The notes: generated by a model from the letters alone, not told the origin. DNA of 64,000 bases from [Mycobacterium] fortunisiensis (GCF_019050325.1 NZ_VOMB01000023.1:186001-250000), one strand, 5' to 3'; positions 1-8,428 are shown, numbered from the stretch's first letter. A program made the numbers and translations.

Positions 1-953
1 CGCTGCCCGAGCACGCCGGGCTCGAGGTGCTCGAAGGCGACATCTGTGATCCGCAGACCGTCGCCGCGGCCGTCAAGGACATCGACACGATCATCCACAC
101 CGCGGCCATCATCGACCTGATGGGCGGCGCCTCGGTCACCGAGGAGTACCGGCAGCGCAGCTTCAGCGTGAACGTCGAAGGCACCAAGAACCTGGTCGAG
201 GCCGGGCGTACGGCCGGCGTCGAGCGGTTCGTCTACACCGCCTCCAACAGCGTGGTGATGGGCGGGCAGGACATCGTCAACGGCGACGAGACCATGCCCT
301 ACACCGACCGGTTCAACGACCTCTACACCGAGACCAAGGTGGTCGCCGAGAAGTACGTGCTGGCCCAGAACAGCGTGGACGGCATGTTGACCTGCTCCAT
401 CCGCCCCAGCGGCATCTGGGGACGCGGCGATCAGACCATGTTCCGCAAGGTGTTCGAGAACGTCCTGGCCGGGCACGTCAAGGTGCTGGTCGGGAACAAG
501 AACATCAAGTTGGACAACTCGTACGTGCACAACCTGATTCACGGCTTCATCCTGGCCGCCGAGCACCTGGTCCCCGGCGGCAGCGCACCGGGCCAGGCCT
601 ACTTCGTCAACGACGGCGAACCCATCAACATGTTCGAGTTCGCCCGCCCGGTGCTCGCCGCATGCGGCCGACCGCTGCCCACCTTCCGGGTGTCAGGACG
701 CCTGGTGCACAAGGTGATGATGGTGTGGCAGTGGCTGCACTTCAAGTTCGGTATCCCCGAGCCCCTGATCGAACCCCTTGCCGTGGAACGGCTTTACCTC
801 AACAACTACTTCTCGATCGCCAAGGCCAAGCGCGATCTCGGCTATGAGCCACTGTTCACCACCAACCAGGCCATGGCCGAATGCATGCCGTACTACACCG
901 ATCTGTTCCACCAGATGGAGTCCGGGCCGACCAAGGAGCCGGTCACCACGTAG
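1..953 (+). CDS. 3-beta-hydroxysteroid dehydrogenase-type NAD-dependent oxidoreductase (5' truncated by window edge)
   Basis: Extended SDR that would oxidise 3-beta-hydroxysteroids using NAD. The frame is open from base 3, so the N-terminal Rossmann glycine motif lies outside the window. Visible features are the YTETK (YxxxK) catalytic tyrosine-lysine pair, the upstream YTASNS serine segment and a DNSYVHNLIHG substrate-domain segment. The sequence closely follows M. tuberculosis Rv1106c as remembered, the cholesterol 3-beta-HSD, through to its C-terminus. The gene ends with TAG at 951-953, convergent with the DUF1876 gene. Whether it is KstR-controlled cannot be judged because its promoter is outside. 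The GTG at 27 is only an internal codon, not the start. Confidence 0.9.
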   Translation, partial: LPEHAGLEVLEGDICDPQTVAAAVKDIDTIIHTAAIIDLMGGASVTEEYRQRSFSVNVEGTKNLVEAGRTAGVERFVYTASNSVVMGGQDIVNGDETMPYTDRFNDLYTETKVVAEKYVLAQNSVDGMLTCSIRPSGIWGRGDQTMFRKVFENVLAGHVKVLVGNKNIKLDNSYVHNLIHGFILAAEHLVPGGSAPGQAYFVNDGEPINMFEFARPVLAACGRPLPTFRVSGRLVHKVMMVWQWLHFKFGIPEPLIEPLAVERLYLNNYFSIAKAKRDLGYEPLFTTNQAMAECMPYYTDLFHQMESGPTKEPVTT

Positions 954-970
954 GACGGCGGGATCCGATT

Positions 971-990
971 GCCGCGCTCCTCAACGCGGC
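971..990. terminator. short GC hairpin between convergent genes
   Basis: GCCGCG (971-976) pairs with CGCGGC (985-990) across an 8-nt loop, in the 68-bp gap between the 3-beta-HSD-like gene and the convergent DUF1876 gene. There is no T-tract. It is a weak candidate bidirectional terminator. Confidence 0.3.
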
Positions 991-1021
991 TCGTTCCTCG
1001 CCGCTTGATCGTCGCCCGGTG

Positions 1022-1297
1022 TCACCGGTACAGGTGCACCGGATGGTGCGTGGACTGCTCGATACGTGCCGACGCAGCATGCAGCAGCTCGCTGCCCAGC
1101 GTGATGAGCGCACGGGCCGCGGCGATCTCCTCACCGATCATCGGTGCCCCCGGGTCTTTCGGGTTGCGGTAGGCGTCTCCCGTGGTGGACATCATGTCGT
1201 CGCGCAGCTGGGCGCGGGCTGATGCGTGGGTATGGATCTCGTCCTCGGAGAACTCGATCTCGACGAGCCATTTGTTGGTCAAATCCTTGTCATACAT
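1022..1297 (-). CDS. DUF1876 domain protein (Rv1738/Rv2632c-like)
   Basis: Small 91-aa protein of the DUF1876 family. In M. tuberculosis its member Rv1738 is strongly induced in hypoxia and structurally resembles ribosome hibernation factors; function here is inferred from that. The pattern W-x-V-E-I near the N-terminus, then a basic/acidic helix, then GEEIAAARALxxLG and a C-terminal THHPVHL segment, matches the family. I chose ATG 1297 over an in-frame GTG at 1306 because the GGAGG box sits 9 nt before it. The stop codon of the upstream transporter lies at 1299-1301 (TGA-G-ATG), so the two genes look translationally coupled. No clear DosR box was found upstream of the pair. Confidence 0.8.
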   Translation of the reverse strand: MYDKDLTNKWLVEIEFSEDEIHTHASARAQLRDDMMSTTGDAYRNPKDPGAPMIGEEIAAARALITLGSELLHAASARIEQSTHHPVHLYR

Positions 1298-1298
1298 C

Positions 1299-2372
1299 TC
1301 AATCACCCTCCACCTTCAAGGGTGCGCCGGATCTGTCCCGGACACCAGGCACCAGCGTGAGGAAAAGGTGGCGGAGCATGGCCACGAAGGTCAGCGCCCA
1401 CACCGCCAGCGCGAGCCAACTCTCCACATAGCCGATGTTTTCCACGATCGGCAGCTGGTCGGCCTGGCCGAGATAGTGGCCACCGACGCCGTACATGCCG
1501 AGCGGGAACACCACGCTCCACAGGGTCGCGTCGTAACGCAGCGGAATGCGATGGATCCAATGCCGCCAGATTCCGGCGGCGATCAGCGGTGGAATCAGCC
1601 AGGTACCGAATGCCCAGAAGAACACCGACGTCCCCGCGATGAGACCGCGGGTGGCCGCGACCATCGGCGCGTCCGCCATCTCCACGATCCGGGCCCCGGC
1701 CACCACGGTGATGGCGGTGGCGCCCATCGCCACCCAGTACGGCGGAGTGAGATCCTCGGGCCGTAACGGGTACAGCAGCATGCGCACCGCCACGAAGATG
1801 CCCGCCGCCCCGTACAGGAAGATCCCGACCGACCACGAGAACACCGCCAGCAACGCCAATTCCGAACGCCCCTGGGTTATTTCGGGCTGCAACGCCGCGG
1901 CCAGTACCGCAACCGACTGGCTGGCCACCACCCAGATGAACCAGGTGCCGTTGGCGCTCTGCAGCACCGGACGGACGGCTCGGCCCAGGACCGCCGTCCA
2001 GGGCACCACGTAGCCCAGGATCATCCAGGCCACCCACCCGATCGTCAGCAGGGTGAACGCCAGCCCGTGATGCCCGTCGGCGGTGACGCGGGTACCGACC
2101 ACGCAGGTGGCCGCCACAAACGTGAACATCGCGAAGCCGCGCCGCGGATCGGTCAGGTCGTCCAGGAATTCCCGACGGTAGCCGACGATGCGGGTGACGG
2201 TGAGGAGTACCAGCGCGAGATAGGCGATCACCGCCACCCACAACAGCAGCACCGAAAGCACGTGCACACTGTGGTAATTCATCGCGATGGACATGATTCC
2301 GGTGGCCATGACAAGTGCGAAGTAACCGGGATGCAGGGTGCGCACGGCCTCGCGCGTCGTCGGCTCACTCAT
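1299..2372 (-). CDS. TDT-family (TehA/SLAC1-like) C4-dicarboxylate/tellurite-resistance-type membrane transporter
   Basis: 357-aa polytopic membrane protein with about ten hydrophobic segments. It starts soon after a short cytosolic N-terminus with HPGYFALVMATGI, the typical first helix of the tellurite-resistance/dicarboxylate transporter (TDT) family. Substrate cannot be told from sequence; family members carry malate, sulfite or anions. Start chosen at ATG 2372 (MSEPTTREAV); an in-frame GTG at 2393 would add seven residues and neither has a good Shine-Dalgarno. It heads a two-gene unit with the DUF1876 gene and diverges from the sulfatase operon. From memory, the M. tuberculosis dormancy regulon also has a TDT-like gene (Rv1735c) near a DUF1876 gene (Rv1738), which makes the pairing suggestive. 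Confidence 0.8.
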   Translation of the reverse strand: MSEPTTREAVRTLHPGYFALVMATGIMSIAMNYHSVHVLSVLLLWVAVIAYLALVLLTVTRIVGYRREFLDDLTDPRRGFAMFTFVAATCVVGTRVTADGHHGLAFTLLTIGWVAWMILGYVVPWTAVLGRAVRPVLQSANGTWFIWVVASQSVAVLAAALQPEITQGRSELALLAVFSWSVGIFLYGAAGIFVAVRMLLYPLRPEDLTPPYWVAMGATAITVVAGARIVEMADAPMVAATRGLIAGTSVFFWAFGTWLIPPLIAAGIWRHWIHRIPLRYDATLWSVVFPLGMYGVGGHYLGQADQLPIVENIGYVESWLALAVWALTFVAMLRHLFLTLVPGVRDRSGAPLKVEGD

Positions 2373-2506
2373 GCTCTGGTCATACCACCGCACCGGCGGG
2401 TCGACGGGTAAATATCGGGCGACAGGCAGGCGAAGCGACTGCCAGGGGTGGCACCGAGGCCTAGGGTCGAACCTGTCGGGATCGACGCGGACGTGAGGAG
2501 CCAGCC

Positions 2507-4051
2507 ATGCCGAACGGCAAACCCAATATTCTGGTGATCTGGGGCGACGACATCGGTATCAGCAATCTGTCCTGCTACAGCATGGGGCTGATGGGCTACC
2601 GGACGCCGAACATCGACCGCATCGCCAAGGAAGGCATGCTGTTCACCGATTCCTATGGCGAGCAGAGCTGTACGGCCGGCCGGTCGTCGTTCATCACCGG
2701 GCAGAGTGTGTACCGCACCGGCCTGTCCAAGGTCGGTATGCCGGGTGTGGACGTCGGAATGTCACCCGAAGACCCGACGATCGCATCACTGCTGAAACCG
2801 CTCGGCTACGCCACCGGGCAGTTCGGCAAGAACCATCTCGGTGACCTCAACCAGTACCTGCCGACCAATCACGGCTTCGACGAGTTCTTCGGCAACCTGT
2901 ACCACCTCAACGCTGAAGAGGAGCCGGAGCACCCCGACTACCCCACCGAAGAAGAGGCACCCAATCTGCGCAGGAAGATGCTGCCGCGCGGTGTCGTCCA
3001 TTCCTGGGCGACCGAGGAGGAGTCCGACGAGGTCGACGAGCGCTTCGGCCCGGTAGGCAAACAACGCATCGAGGACACCGGGCCGCTGTCCAAGAAGCGC
3101 ATGGAGACCATCGACGACGAGACGACGTCGGCCTGCATCGACTTCATCCGGCGCCAAAAGGAATCGGATACACCGTTCTTCGTCTGGATGAACACCACCC
3201 ACATGCATTTCCGCACCCACACCAAGCCCGAAAGCGTCGGACAGGCCGGGCGCTGGCAGTCCGGCTACCACGACACGATGGTCGACCACGACCGCAACGT
3301 GGGCCAATTGCTGGATGCGCTCGACGAGTTGGGCCTGGCCGAGGACACCATCGTCATCTACTCGACCGACAACGGCCCGCACGCCAATACCTGGCCCGAC
3401 GGTGCCACCACACCGTTCCGCAGCGAGAAGAACACCAACTGGGAAGGCGCGTTTCGCATCCCAGAGCTCATCCGCTGGCCCGGAAAGATCGAAGCCGGCA
3501 GTGTCTCCAACGAGATCGTCCAGCATCACGACTGGCTGCCGACCTTCCTGGCCGCGGCCGGAGACGCCGATATCGTCGAGAAGCTCAAGAAGGGCCACAA
3601 GGCCGGGGACAGGACGTACAAGGTTCACATCGACGGCTTCAACTTGCTGCCGTACCTCACCGGCGAGGTCGACAAGAGCCCGCGCCGCGGGTTGATCTAC
3701 TTCTCCGACGACTGCGACGTGCTCGGCGTGCGCATCGACAACTGGAAAGTGGTGTTCATGGAGCAGCGCTGCCAGGGCACGCTGCAGATCTGGTTCGAGC
3801 CGTTCACGCCGCTGCGCGCACCGAAACTGTTCAACCTGCGCACCGACCCCTACGAGCGCGCCGACATCACCTCCAACACCTACTGGGATTGGTGGTTCGA
3901 ACACGACTATCTCGCCCTCATGGCGAACGCGCTGGTGACCCAGTTCCTGGAGACCTTCAAGGAGTTTCCGCCGCGCCGCGAACCGGCCTCGTTCACCATC
4001 AGCAACGCGGTCGATCAGCTCCACAACTTCCTCGAACGCATGGGCGGCTGA
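2507..4051 (+). CDS. type I arylsulfatase (formylglycine-dependent)
   Basis: Hydrolyses sulfate esters. The 514-aa protein has the sulfatase signature C-T-A-G-R at residues 55-59, so Cys55 is the predicted residue oxidised to formylglycine. It also has the metal-binding GDDIG segment near residue 13 and a DNGPH metal/active-site segment in the middle. No signal peptide is visible, so it is probably cytosolic. The start ATG follows GAGGAG at good spacing. It is the first gene of a tight operon with a HAD hydrolase (1-nt gap) and a formylglycine-generating enzyme (8-nt overlap), so the enzyme and its maturase are co-expressed. The substrate is unknown. Not part of the core M. tuberculosis gene order around Rv1106c. 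Confidence 0.92.
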   Translation: MPNGKPNILVIWGDDIGISNLSCYSMGLMGYRTPNIDRIAKEGMLFTDSYGEQSCTAGRSSFITGQSVYRTGLSKVGMPGVDVGMSPEDPTIASLLKPLGYATGQFGKNHLGDLNQYLPTNHGFDEFFGNLYHLNAEEEPEHPDYPTEEEAPNLRRKMLPRGVVHSWATEEESDEVDERFGPVGKQRIEDTGPLSKKRMETIDDETTSACIDFIRRQKESDTPFFVWMNTTHMHFRTHTKPESVGQAGRWQSGYHDTMVDHDRNVGQLLDALDELGLAEDTIVIYSTDNGPHANTWPDGATTPFRSEKNTNWEGAFRIPELIRWPGKIEAGSVSNEIVQHHDWLPTFLAAAGDADIVEKLKKGHKAGDRTYKVHIDGFNLLPYLTGEVDKSPRRGLIYFSDDCDVLGVRIDNWKVVFMEQRCQGTLQIWFEPFTPLRAPKLFNLRTDPYERADITSNTYWDWWFEHDYLALMANALVTQFLETFKEFPPRREPASFTISNAVDQLHNFLERMGG

Positions 4052-4052
4052 G

Positions 4053-4952
4053 TTGGGAGTTCTCGATTCCTGGAACGACGGCTCCACGAAGTCGGCGATC
4101 GTCCGCTTCGTGGAGCGCGTCACCGCCGAGGTGTCCCCCGAGGAGCGCGTCGCCGTCTTCGACAACGACGGCACGTTGTGGTGCGAAAAGCCGGCCTACA
4201 TCCAACTGGATTTCCTGGTGCGCCGACTGGCCGAGCAGGCGGCAGCCGACCCGGCCCTGGCCGCCAAGCAGCCGTACCAGGCTGCGGCAGCCGGCGATCT
4301 GGCCTGGTTCGGCGATGCCGTCACCAAGCACTACAACGGCGACGACTCTGCCTTGAAAATCCTTGCCGGCGGCATACTTTCGGCTTATGCCGGACTGTCT
4401 GTCGAAGATCACGCCGCGAAGATCAAGGCGTTCTTCGCCGAGGCACAGCACCCGACGTTGGGCCGCCCGTACACCGCGTGTGGTTACGCGCCGATGGTGG
4501 AGCTGCTGCGGTACCTGGAAGCCAACGGTTTCACGAACTACATCGCCTCCGGCGGCGGCCGTGACTTCATGCGTCCGGTGACGTCATCGATGTATGGCAT
4601 TCCGCCGGAACGGATCATCGGCAGCTCGGTGGGGCTGGACTTCGTCGACGGGCAACTCAAGACGACGGCCACACCGGAATTCCTGAACGACGGTCCGGTC
4701 AAGGCCGTGCGTGTCTGGGGGCGGGTGGGCCGTCGGCCGATCTTCGCGGCCGGCAACTCCAACGGCGACATCCAGATGCTGGAGTACACCGCAGCCGGGC
4801 CGGGCCCGTCGATGGGACTGCTGGTGCGCCACGATGATGCCGACCGCGAATTCGATTACACCGCAGGGGCGGAGAAGGCCCTGGACCTGGCGGGGCCCAA
4901 CGGCTGGGCGGTGGCGAGCATGCGCGACGATTGGACGCGGGTCTTTGACTGA
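4053..4952 (+). CDS. HAD-superfamily phosphatase-like hydrolase in sulfatase operon
   Basis: 299-aa haloacid dehalogenase-like hydrolase with motif I FDNDGT at residues 36-41 (nucleophile Asp37, acid Asp39) and a later AAGNSNGDIQML motif IV segment. It resembles phosphoserine-phosphatase-type HAD proteins with a long helical cap between the motifs. The most upstream usable start is TTG 4053, one base after the sulfatase stop; no ATG is available before the conserved region. Its last codons overlap the start of the FGE gene. The role in the operon is unknown; it could dephosphorylate a product released by the sulfatase, but that is inference. Confidence 0.82.
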   Translation: MGVLDSWNDGSTKSAIVRFVERVTAEVSPEERVAVFDNDGTLWCEKPAYIQLDFLVRRLAEQAAADPALAAKQPYQAAAAGDLAWFGDAVTKHYNGDDSALKILAGGILSAYAGLSVEDHAAKIKAFFAEAQHPTLGRPYTACGYAPMVELLRYLEANGFTNYIASGGGRDFMRPVTSSMYGIPPERIIGSSVGLDFVDGQLKTTATPEFLNDGPVKAVRVWGRVGRRPIFAAGNSNGDIQMLEYTAAGPGPSMGLLVRHDDADREFDYTAGAEKALDLAGPNGWAVASMRDDWTRVFD

Positions 4953-5832
4953 GTCGGATCTGGTCTGGATTCCGGCACAGACCACGACGCTCGGCTCCGA
5001 TACCCACTACCCGGAGGAGGCTCCCGTCCGCGAGGTCGCCACCGCCGGGTTCTGGATCCAGCGCCACCAGGTGACGAATGCCGACTACGCCGAGTTCGTG
5101 GCGGCCACCGGCTACGTCACGGTCGCCGAACGTCCGGTGAATCCGGACGACTTCCCCGGCGCCCCACCGGAGAACCTGGTACCCGGATCGATGGTGTTCC
5201 GACGCACGGCCGGCCCGGTGGACCTGCGCCACATCAGCCAATGGTGGGCGTGGACGCCGGGCGCGTGCTGGAATCATCCTCGGGGTCCGCGGTCGTCGTT
5301 GACCGGTCGCGAGAACCACCCGGTGGTCCACATCGCCTACGAGGATGCGCACGCCTACGCCCAGTGGGCCGGCCTCGAACTGCCCACCGAAGCCGAGTGG
5401 GAGACCGCTGCCCGCGGCGGGATCTCGGGTGCGGCCTACACGTGGGGCGACGAGCCCGAGCAACCCGGACAGCGGCTGGCGAACTACTGGCACGGCGAGT
5501 TTCCCTACCTGCCCGAAACCGGTTATGGCACAACCCAACCAGTCGGCAGCTTCGCGCCCAACGGCTACCGGCTGTTCGACATGGCAGGCAATGTCTGGGA
5601 ATGGACCGCCGACTGGTACGGCGAGGACCGGGCCACCACACCGTGCTGCGCAGCCGACAGCGTCGATCCCCGACAGCCGCAGTTTCCGATCGGGCGCAAG
5701 GTGATCAAGGGCGGCTCGTTCCTGTGCGCCGACAGCTACTGCATGCGGTACCGCCCGGCCGCGCGGCGGCCCCAGGCGATCGATACCGGCATGAGCCACA
5801 TCGGTTTTCGCTGCGTGAAACGCCCTAGCTGA
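4945..5832 (+). CDS. formylglycine-generating enzyme (sulfatase-modifying factor)
   Basis: Copper-dependent oxidase that converts the active-site Cys of sulfatases to C-alpha-formylglycine. The 295-aa product has the full FGE-sulfatase fold signature: an N-terminal substrate-loop region with PVTN-like HQVTNADYAEF, GNVWEWTADWY, and the GGSFLCADSYCMRYR segment with the paired catalytic/copper cysteines at about residues 261 and 266. It is close to M. tuberculosis Rv0712 as remembered. Start assigned to TTG 4945, which overlaps the HAD stop by 8 nt; the open frame extends upstream but that part is antisense-like and unconserved. Its placement directly behind a CTAGR sulfatase identifies the probable client. 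Ends 8 nt inside the convergent TetR gene. Confidence 0.92.
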   Translation: MTESDLVWIPAQTTTLGSDTHYPEEAPVREVATAGFWIQRHQVTNADYAEFVAATGYVTVAERPVNPDDFPGAPPENLVPGSMVFRRTAGPVDLRHISQWWAWTPGACWNHPRGPRSSLTGRENHPVVHIAYEDAHAYAQWAGLELPTEAEWETAARGGISGAAYTWGDEPEQPGQRLANYWHGEFPYLPETGYGTTQPVGSFAPNGYRLFDMAGNVWEWTADWYGEDRATTPCCAADSVDPRQPQFPIGRKVIKGGSFLCADSYCMRYRPAARRPQAIDTGMSHIGFRCVKRPS

Positions 5833-6376
5833 ACGCCGGGGCGACGAAGCGGCGCAGCATCTCCTGCTCGGCCGCCTCGTCCGCGCCGGGCCACAGCAAC
5901 AGCGACAGCACCAGCCGCACGATCCACGCCGCGGCCACCGGGTCGTCCTGCGCCAACCCGCTGAGTTCGGTGGCGAACGCGGCCGGCACCGGGGACTGCG
6001 TCAGGCCGGCCATCCCGTCTGCCCTGCGCAGCGCGCTCAGCAGCAGGTCGAACATCGGGTCGGCGCGAATCAGTTGCAGCGCAACGGTGACCGCGACGAG
6101 CACACGCTGCGCCCCGGTCAGTCTGTCGACGGCGCGTCGCACCTCCTCGACGATCGACGCCGCCAACCGGCCCAGCACGGCATCGCGGATCTGCGACTTG
6201 CCACCCGCGTGCCGGTACACCGTCGCCCGCGAGCAGTGCACCCGAGCCGCCAGCGCATCGATATCGAGGGCATCGAACCCGTCCCGGGCGGCCATCTCGG
6301 CGGCCGCAGCGTAGATGCGTTCGGCTGCGGCCGCACGTCGATCACCGACCAGCCAATCTGCGCGAGGTAGCGACAT
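5825..6376 (-). CDS. TetR/AcrR-family transcriptional regulator
   Basis: 183-aa one-component repressor-type protein. An N-terminal helix-turn-helix (LDIDALAARVHCSRATVYRHAGGKSQIRDA region, about residues 35-65) is followed by an all-helical ligand domain. It is transcribed away from the cytochrome P450 gene and probably controls it. Start set at ATG 6376 rather than ATG 6382 because a TAAATT minus-10 element (6384-6389, minus strand) lies exactly 7 nt before it, the arrangement expected for a leaderless mycobacterial mRNA. The ligand is unknown. The 3' end overlaps the convergent FGE gene by 8 nt. Confidence 0.85.
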   Translation of the reverse strand: MSLPRADWLVGDRRAAAAERIYAAAAEMAARDGFDALDIDALAARVHCSRATVYRHAGGKSQIRDAVLGRLAASIVEEVRRAVDRLTGAQRVLVAVTVALQLIRADPMFDLLLSALRRADGMAGLTQSPVPAAFATELSGLAQDDPVAAAWIVRLVLSLLLWPGADEAAEQEMLRRFVAPAFS

Positions 6377-6392
6377 AGGCATGAATTTATCG

Positions 6393-6430
6393 CAGTGTGA
6401 GACGCAAACAGCGATCTATCTCAATCACTG
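6393..6430. promoter_or_regulatory. candidate TetR operator between TetR and P450 genes
   Basis: An imperfect inverted repeat, CAGTGTGAGA (6393-6402) and TCTCAATCACTG (6419-6430), sits just outside the predicted TetR minus-10 element in the divergent intergenic region. The arms differ by a 2-nt insertion. It is a plausible autoregulatory operator but the match is not perfect. Confidence 0.3.
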
Positions 6431-6542
6431 TGCAGGCCAGCGCGCTGCGCTGAGACACCGCCCGCGCCGCGCACCCACCGGCCGATATCAACATCTGCCA
6501 ACCCGGTTGACGGAGCCCAGAACCACCCACCAACCTGGGCAA

Positions 6543-7742
6543 ATGCTTCTGGCCCAAGAATTGTTCGAGCCGGCCTGCCTGCAGGATCCCTACCCGCTCT
6601 ACGAGCGGCTGCGGGCCGATTCACCGGTGGCGCAAGTCGGCGACTCCCCCTTCTTCGTGGTGAGTTCATTCGACGCCGTCGTCGAGGCCACCGCCCGCAC
6701 TGGGGACTTCTCGTCCAATCTCACCGCCACGATGTGGTCGCAGCCCGACGGCACCGTCACGGCTTTCGGCATGGGCGAGCCGGACAGCCCCATCCACGTG
6801 CTCGCCACCGCCGACGATCCGGCCCACGCTGCCCACCGCAAGACGGTGCTGCCCCGGATGGCGGCCAAACGGATCGCCGAGCTGGATCCGTTCATCGCCA
6901 CCACCACCGCCGAGCTGCTCGCCCAAGCCGACCGCGAGTTCGACTGGATGTCCACGCTGGCCGACCGGTTGCCCATGCTGGTGCTCGCGCGCCTGCTGGG
7001 ACTGCCGGCTGCGGCGGTGGACCAATTGGTGACGTGGGCATATGCCAGCACGCAACTGCTGGATGGGCTGCTCGGTTCCGATCAACTGACCGCGTCGGGG
7101 ATCGCGGCCATGGAGCTCGGCGGGTATCTGGCCGAACGGTTCGACGAAGCTGTGGCAAACCCCGGGGAGAATCTGCTGGGCGATCTGGCGGCGCACTGCG
7201 GGGCCGAACGCCTCAGCGCCGACACCGCGGTGTTCATGCTGATCCAGTTGGTCGGAGCGGGCGCGGAATCGACGGCGTCGCTGATCGGGAGCGCCGTCTG
7301 GATCCTGAGCCGGCGACCCGAGCTGGCCGAACGACTGCGACACGATCCGACGATGATCGCGCTGTTCCTGGAGGAGGTGCTACGGCTGGAATCCCCGTTT
7401 CGGGGTCACTACCGCCACGTGCGTGCGGATACCCAACTCGCCGGTGTCACGGTGCCCGCCGGCGCGCACCTGCTGTTGTTGTGGGGAGCGGCAAACCGCG
7501 ATGACGCGGTCTTCGCGGCTCCGGACGAATTTCGGCTAGCTCGGCCGAACATCAAGAGTCACTTGGCATTTGGCAAGGGCGGCCACTTCTGCCTCGGCGC
7601 TGCGCTGGCGCGGCTCGAAGCCCGCATCGTGATTGCGTCGGTCCTGTCCCGCGGCCACACCATCCATCCGGCCGGAAGCGCCGAATGGCAACCGAGCCTG
7701 CTGGTGCGCCGATTGAGTCACCTTCCGCTGAGCGTGCGGTGA
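6543..7742 (+). CDS. cytochrome P450
   Basis: Heme-thiolate monooxygenase of 399 aa, normal length for a bacterial class I P450. Visible motifs are the I-helix AGAEST oxygen-activation segment, the K-helix E-x-x-R (EEVLRLESP) and the heme loop FGKGGHFCLG with the proximal Cys at about residue 350. The frame is open upstream to 6315, but that extension is arginine/proline-rich, unconserved and covers the promoter region, so ATG 6543 is preferred. No ferredoxin or reductase gene is adjacent, so electron partners must be elsewhere. It is divergent from a TetR regulator. The substrate cannot be predicted; nearby steroid-type genes make a sterol or lipid possible. Confidence 0.9.
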   Translation: MLLAQELFEPACLQDPYPLYERLRADSPVAQVGDSPFFVVSSFDAVVEATARTGDFSSNLTATMWSQPDGTVTAFGMGEPDSPIHVLATADDPAHAAHRKTVLPRMAAKRIAELDPFIATTTAELLAQADREFDWMSTLADRLPMLVLARLLGLPAAAVDQLVTWAYASTQLLDGLLGSDQLTASGIAAMELGGYLAERFDEAVANPGENLLGDLAAHCGAERLSADTAVFMLIQLVGAGAESTASLIGSAVWILSRRPELAERLRHDPTMIALFLEEVLRLESPFRGHYRHVRADTQLAGVTVPAGAHLLLLWGAANRDDAVFAAPDEFRLARPNIKSHLAFGKGGHFCLGAALARLEARIVIASVLSRGHTIHPAGSAEWQPSLLVRRLSHLPLSVR

Positions 7743-7754
7743 CCTGTGCGCGAC

Positions 7755-8030
7755 TCAGGCGTCCTGCGTGGCCAGCGCGATGCTGTCGTCGTCGACGAAC
7801 ACCAGGCCGCCGTCATCGAGGTTGACTGCCCAGCGCCGCGCCGGTTCGACGATCCGCTCTCCAGCGACCTCGACAGCCGTGCCGGCCAAGTCGGCGAAAT
7901 CCTCGACGACACTGCCGTGCAGTTCGTCATCGGTTCCCGGATACACGAGCACCGAGGCGCCGACAGCAATCTCCCCGGCAACCTGATCAGAATCGCTGTC
8001 GTTAACCTCTGTCGCGAGATCTTCGGACAT
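7755..8030 (-). CDS. small acidic hypothetical protein
   Basis: 91-aa acidic protein with no family I recognise. It has a beta-rich pattern (VLVYPGTDDELHGSVVEDFADLAG), suggesting a small SH3-like or KOW-like barrel, but this is only an impression. The start ATG 8030 is supported by a GGAGG box 6 nt upstream; the reading frame is open further to 8204 but without support. Convergent with the P450 gene, 12 nt apart. The Asp/Glu richness and lack of a signal sequence suggest a cytosolic protein. Confidence 0.65.
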   Translation of the reverse strand: MSEDLATEVNDSDSDQVAGEIAVGASVLVYPGTDDELHGSVVEDFADLAGTAVEVAGERIVEPARRWAVNLDDGGLVFVDDDSIALATQDA

Positions 8031-8402
8031 CACACACCTCCCCAATTGCTGACGCGTGCAACCGAGTACATCACAAACGCCTGCGATCGGCTCACTTTCG
8101 TTGATAACTACAGCCACACCTTGCATAGGCTTCGGGCAAATTGCCAAATCGGGTAACGAATACCTTTCGGTAAACACATCACAGTGCCCCCGGCTACGTG
8201 TCACCGGTCACAGTTATCCGGCGAGAATGCCATTGGTGAATGCTTTTGAGGCAACCGCAGCAACATTCGCCTGAGACTTTCCTGGCCCAGTACCGGAGGT
8301 CCGAGTAGGTAGCTGAGGCCCCACCGGCGAACAGCAGGCCACCAGTCGCTGGACCACCATCGAGATCGTGGTGACACACACCACACCCGCGTTCGCTAGG
8401 GT
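8031..8402. other. intergenic region, divergent promoters
   Basis: About 370 bp between the small acidic protein gene and the oxidoreductase operon, lower in GC than its surroundings. It holds a small palindrome GGCAAATTGCC (8135-8145). I see no convincing coding frame, RNA gene or repeat. The right end runs into the KstR-type operator. Confidence 0.5.
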
Positions 8403-8416
8403 TGCAACACGTTCTA
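8403..8416. promoter_or_regulatory. KstR-type operator upstream of oxidoreductase operon
   Basis: TGCAACACGTTCTA fits the published KstR consensus TnnAACnnGTTnnA at every fixed position. KstR is the TetR-family repressor of upper cholesterol-catabolism genes in mycobacteria. The site is 12 nt ahead of the start codon of the epimerase-like gene and next to its GAGGAGG ribosome-binding site, so a bound repressor would block transcription or initiation of the three-gene operon. Recognised by eye against a remembered motif. Confidence 0.7.
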
Positions 8417-8428
8417 GCGAGGAGGCCT

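Noticed and set aside
2461..2475. Possible DosR half-site upstream of the sulfatase and TDT genes
   Set aside because: Only the GACCCTA half matches; the other half of the palindrome is missing.
2786..4174. Long minus-strand ORF (462 aa) opposite the sulfatase
   Set aside because: Antisense shadow of a GC-rich gene; composition is low-complexity Val/Leu/Gly/Arg with no domain, and the plus strand has an intact sulfatase.
6315..6542. N-terminal extension of the P450 ORF
   Set aside because: It covers the divergent promoter and is Arg/Pro-rich without P450 features; 399 aa from 6543 is the normal P450 length.
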